A program made the translations under genes and the position numbers. Positions 5,786 through 6,307 of a stretch of DNA of 6,307 nt are shown here, one piece after another. Location: positions 20,016 through 26,322 of the forward strand of contig DBXL01000202.1 of NCBI GenBank assembly GCA_002309275.1, in the 5' to 3' direction. The notes under the pieces are model-generated. The model saw nothing but the letters and a program-made list of their open reading frames with translations. It was not told where the DNA came from and did not search any database. Positions within the stretch are counted from its first letter, which is position 1. The number at the start of each line of letters is the position of its first letter. Origin of the DNA: Ruminococcaceae bacterium UBA1213. Lineage in GTDB: Bacteria > Bacillota > Clostridia > Oscillospirales > Acutalibacteraceae.

Positions 5786-6307
5786 TCAGAATTTAATTTT
5801 GTCGTTTATGTAAGCAACGAGATTATCTATAGCAACTCTTTCCTGAGCCATGGTATCTCTGTCACGGACTGTCACGCAGTTATCTTCCAAGCTGTCGAAG
5901 TCGAAAGTAATACAGAAAGGTGTACCGATTTCGTCCTGACGGCGATAACGTTTACCGATAGAGCCTGCATCATCATATTCTGTCATGAAGTTCTTTGCAA
6001 GCATATCATAAACCTTTTCGGCACCCTCATTCAATTTCTTAGAAAGCGGCAGAACAGCAGCTTTTATGGGAGCAAGAGCAGGGTGGAAACGCAGTACGAT
6101 TCTTGTATCTTTTTCATCAATTACTTCCTCGTCATAAGCCTCTGTCATAATGGCAAGGAACAGACGCTCTACACCAAGAGAAGGCTCGATAACATAAGGA
6201 ATATATTTTTCATTGGTCTGCGGGTCGAAGTATTCCAAAGATTTACCGCTTGTATTGATATGCTGAGTGAGGTCGTAGTCGGTTCTGTCGGCAACGCCCC
6301 AGAGCTC
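5786..6307 (-). CDS. glyS: Glycyl-tRNA synthetase, alpha2 type, C-terminal part
   Basis: This is the last 173 codons of a class II glycyl-tRNA synthetase, which charges tRNA-Gly in the cytoplasm. The frame runs to the right edge, so the N-terminal and most of the catalytic domain are missing. It opens with ELWGVADRTDYDLTQH, a hallmark of the eukaryote/archaeal-type single-chain enzyme and distinct from the alpha2-beta2 GlyQ/GlyS form. Class II motif 3 follows as EPSLGVERLFLA at 41-52, with Arg48 the expected ATP-binding arginine. Residues about 68-173 form the HGTP anticodon-binding domain, ending in RRQDEIGTPFCITFDF, VRDRDTMAQERV and a short lysine-rich tail (KIKF) before TGA. The symbol glyS is the common one for this form, also written glyQS. 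A TTG at 6238 looks like a start but is an ordinary Leu codon. The terminator at 5721-5751 ends the transcript. Confidence 0.95.
   Translation of the reverse strand, partial: ELWGVADRTDYDLTQHINTSGKSLEYFDPQTNEKYIPYVIEPSLGVERLFLAIMTEAYDEEVIDEKDTRIVLRFHPALAPIKAAVLPLSKKLNEGAEKVYDMLAKNFMTEYDDAGSIGKRYRRQDEIGTPFCITFDFDSLEDNCVTVRDRDTMAQERVAIDNLVAYINDKIKF

Noticed and set aside
5786..6238. A separate 150-residue protein starting at TTG 6238
   Set aside because: The same frame stays open to the window edge and reads ELWGVADRTDYDLTQH upstream, so this is the internal part of a glycyl-tRNA synthetase cut by the edge.
1..6307. CRISPR array, insertion sequence, tRNA or prophage remnants
   Set aside because: I found no regularly spaced repeats, transposase-like frames, terminal inverted repeats or cloverleaf-like segments. 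Genes occupy nearly all the window with gaps of at most 166 bp.

Overview
The window holds five protein-coding genes and no sign of a CRISPR array, insertion sequence, tRNA or rRNA. It looks like a chromosomal stretch of a low-to-moderate-GC Gram-positive bacterium, most likely a Clostridia member of the Ruminococcus type. That placement is inference. It rests on a SpoVB-family flippase, an alpha2-type (single-chain) glycyl-tRNA synthetase, AGGAGG-like ribosome binding sites, sigma-A-like promoters and A/T-rich codon use. I cannot name the species.

Left part (1-3021, minus strand): two half-size ABC exporter genes form a translationally coupled pair with a 4-bp ATGA overlap. The upstream one is complete. 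It carries Asp in place of the Walker B glutamate and Gln in place of the switch histidine, the usual marks of the degenerate half of a heterodimeric exporter. The downstream one is cut by the left edge just after its Q-loop. The two presumably form one heterodimeric efflux or export pump. The substrate cannot be read from the sequence.

Middle (3022-4577): a compact divergent control region of about 60 bp separates the ABC pair from a plus-strand SpoVB/MurJ-like lipid-linked oligosaccharide flippase. A good promoter for the ABC genes reads leftward and overlaps a weaker candidate for the flippase. A TTGTA-N7-TACAA dyad covers both -10 regions. The flippase has an excellent ribosome binding site, but the triplet at the right distance is ATA rather than ATG, GTG or TTG.

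Right part (4541-6307, minus strand): the flippase converges on a branched-chain amino acid aminotransferase gene (ilvE), with 16 bp between the stop codons. The ilvE terminator hairpin appears to lie inside the last codons of the flippase. ilvE has a near-consensus extended -10 promoter of its own. A strong intrinsic terminator with a GAAA loop insulates it from the upstream glycyl-tRNA synthetase gene, of which only the last 173 codons are present. The window ends exactly on a SacI recognition sequence.

I see no evidence of a new defence, mobile or biosynthetic system. The points most worth checking are the ATA start, the overlapping divergent promoters with their dyad, and the terminator embedded in the opposing gene.
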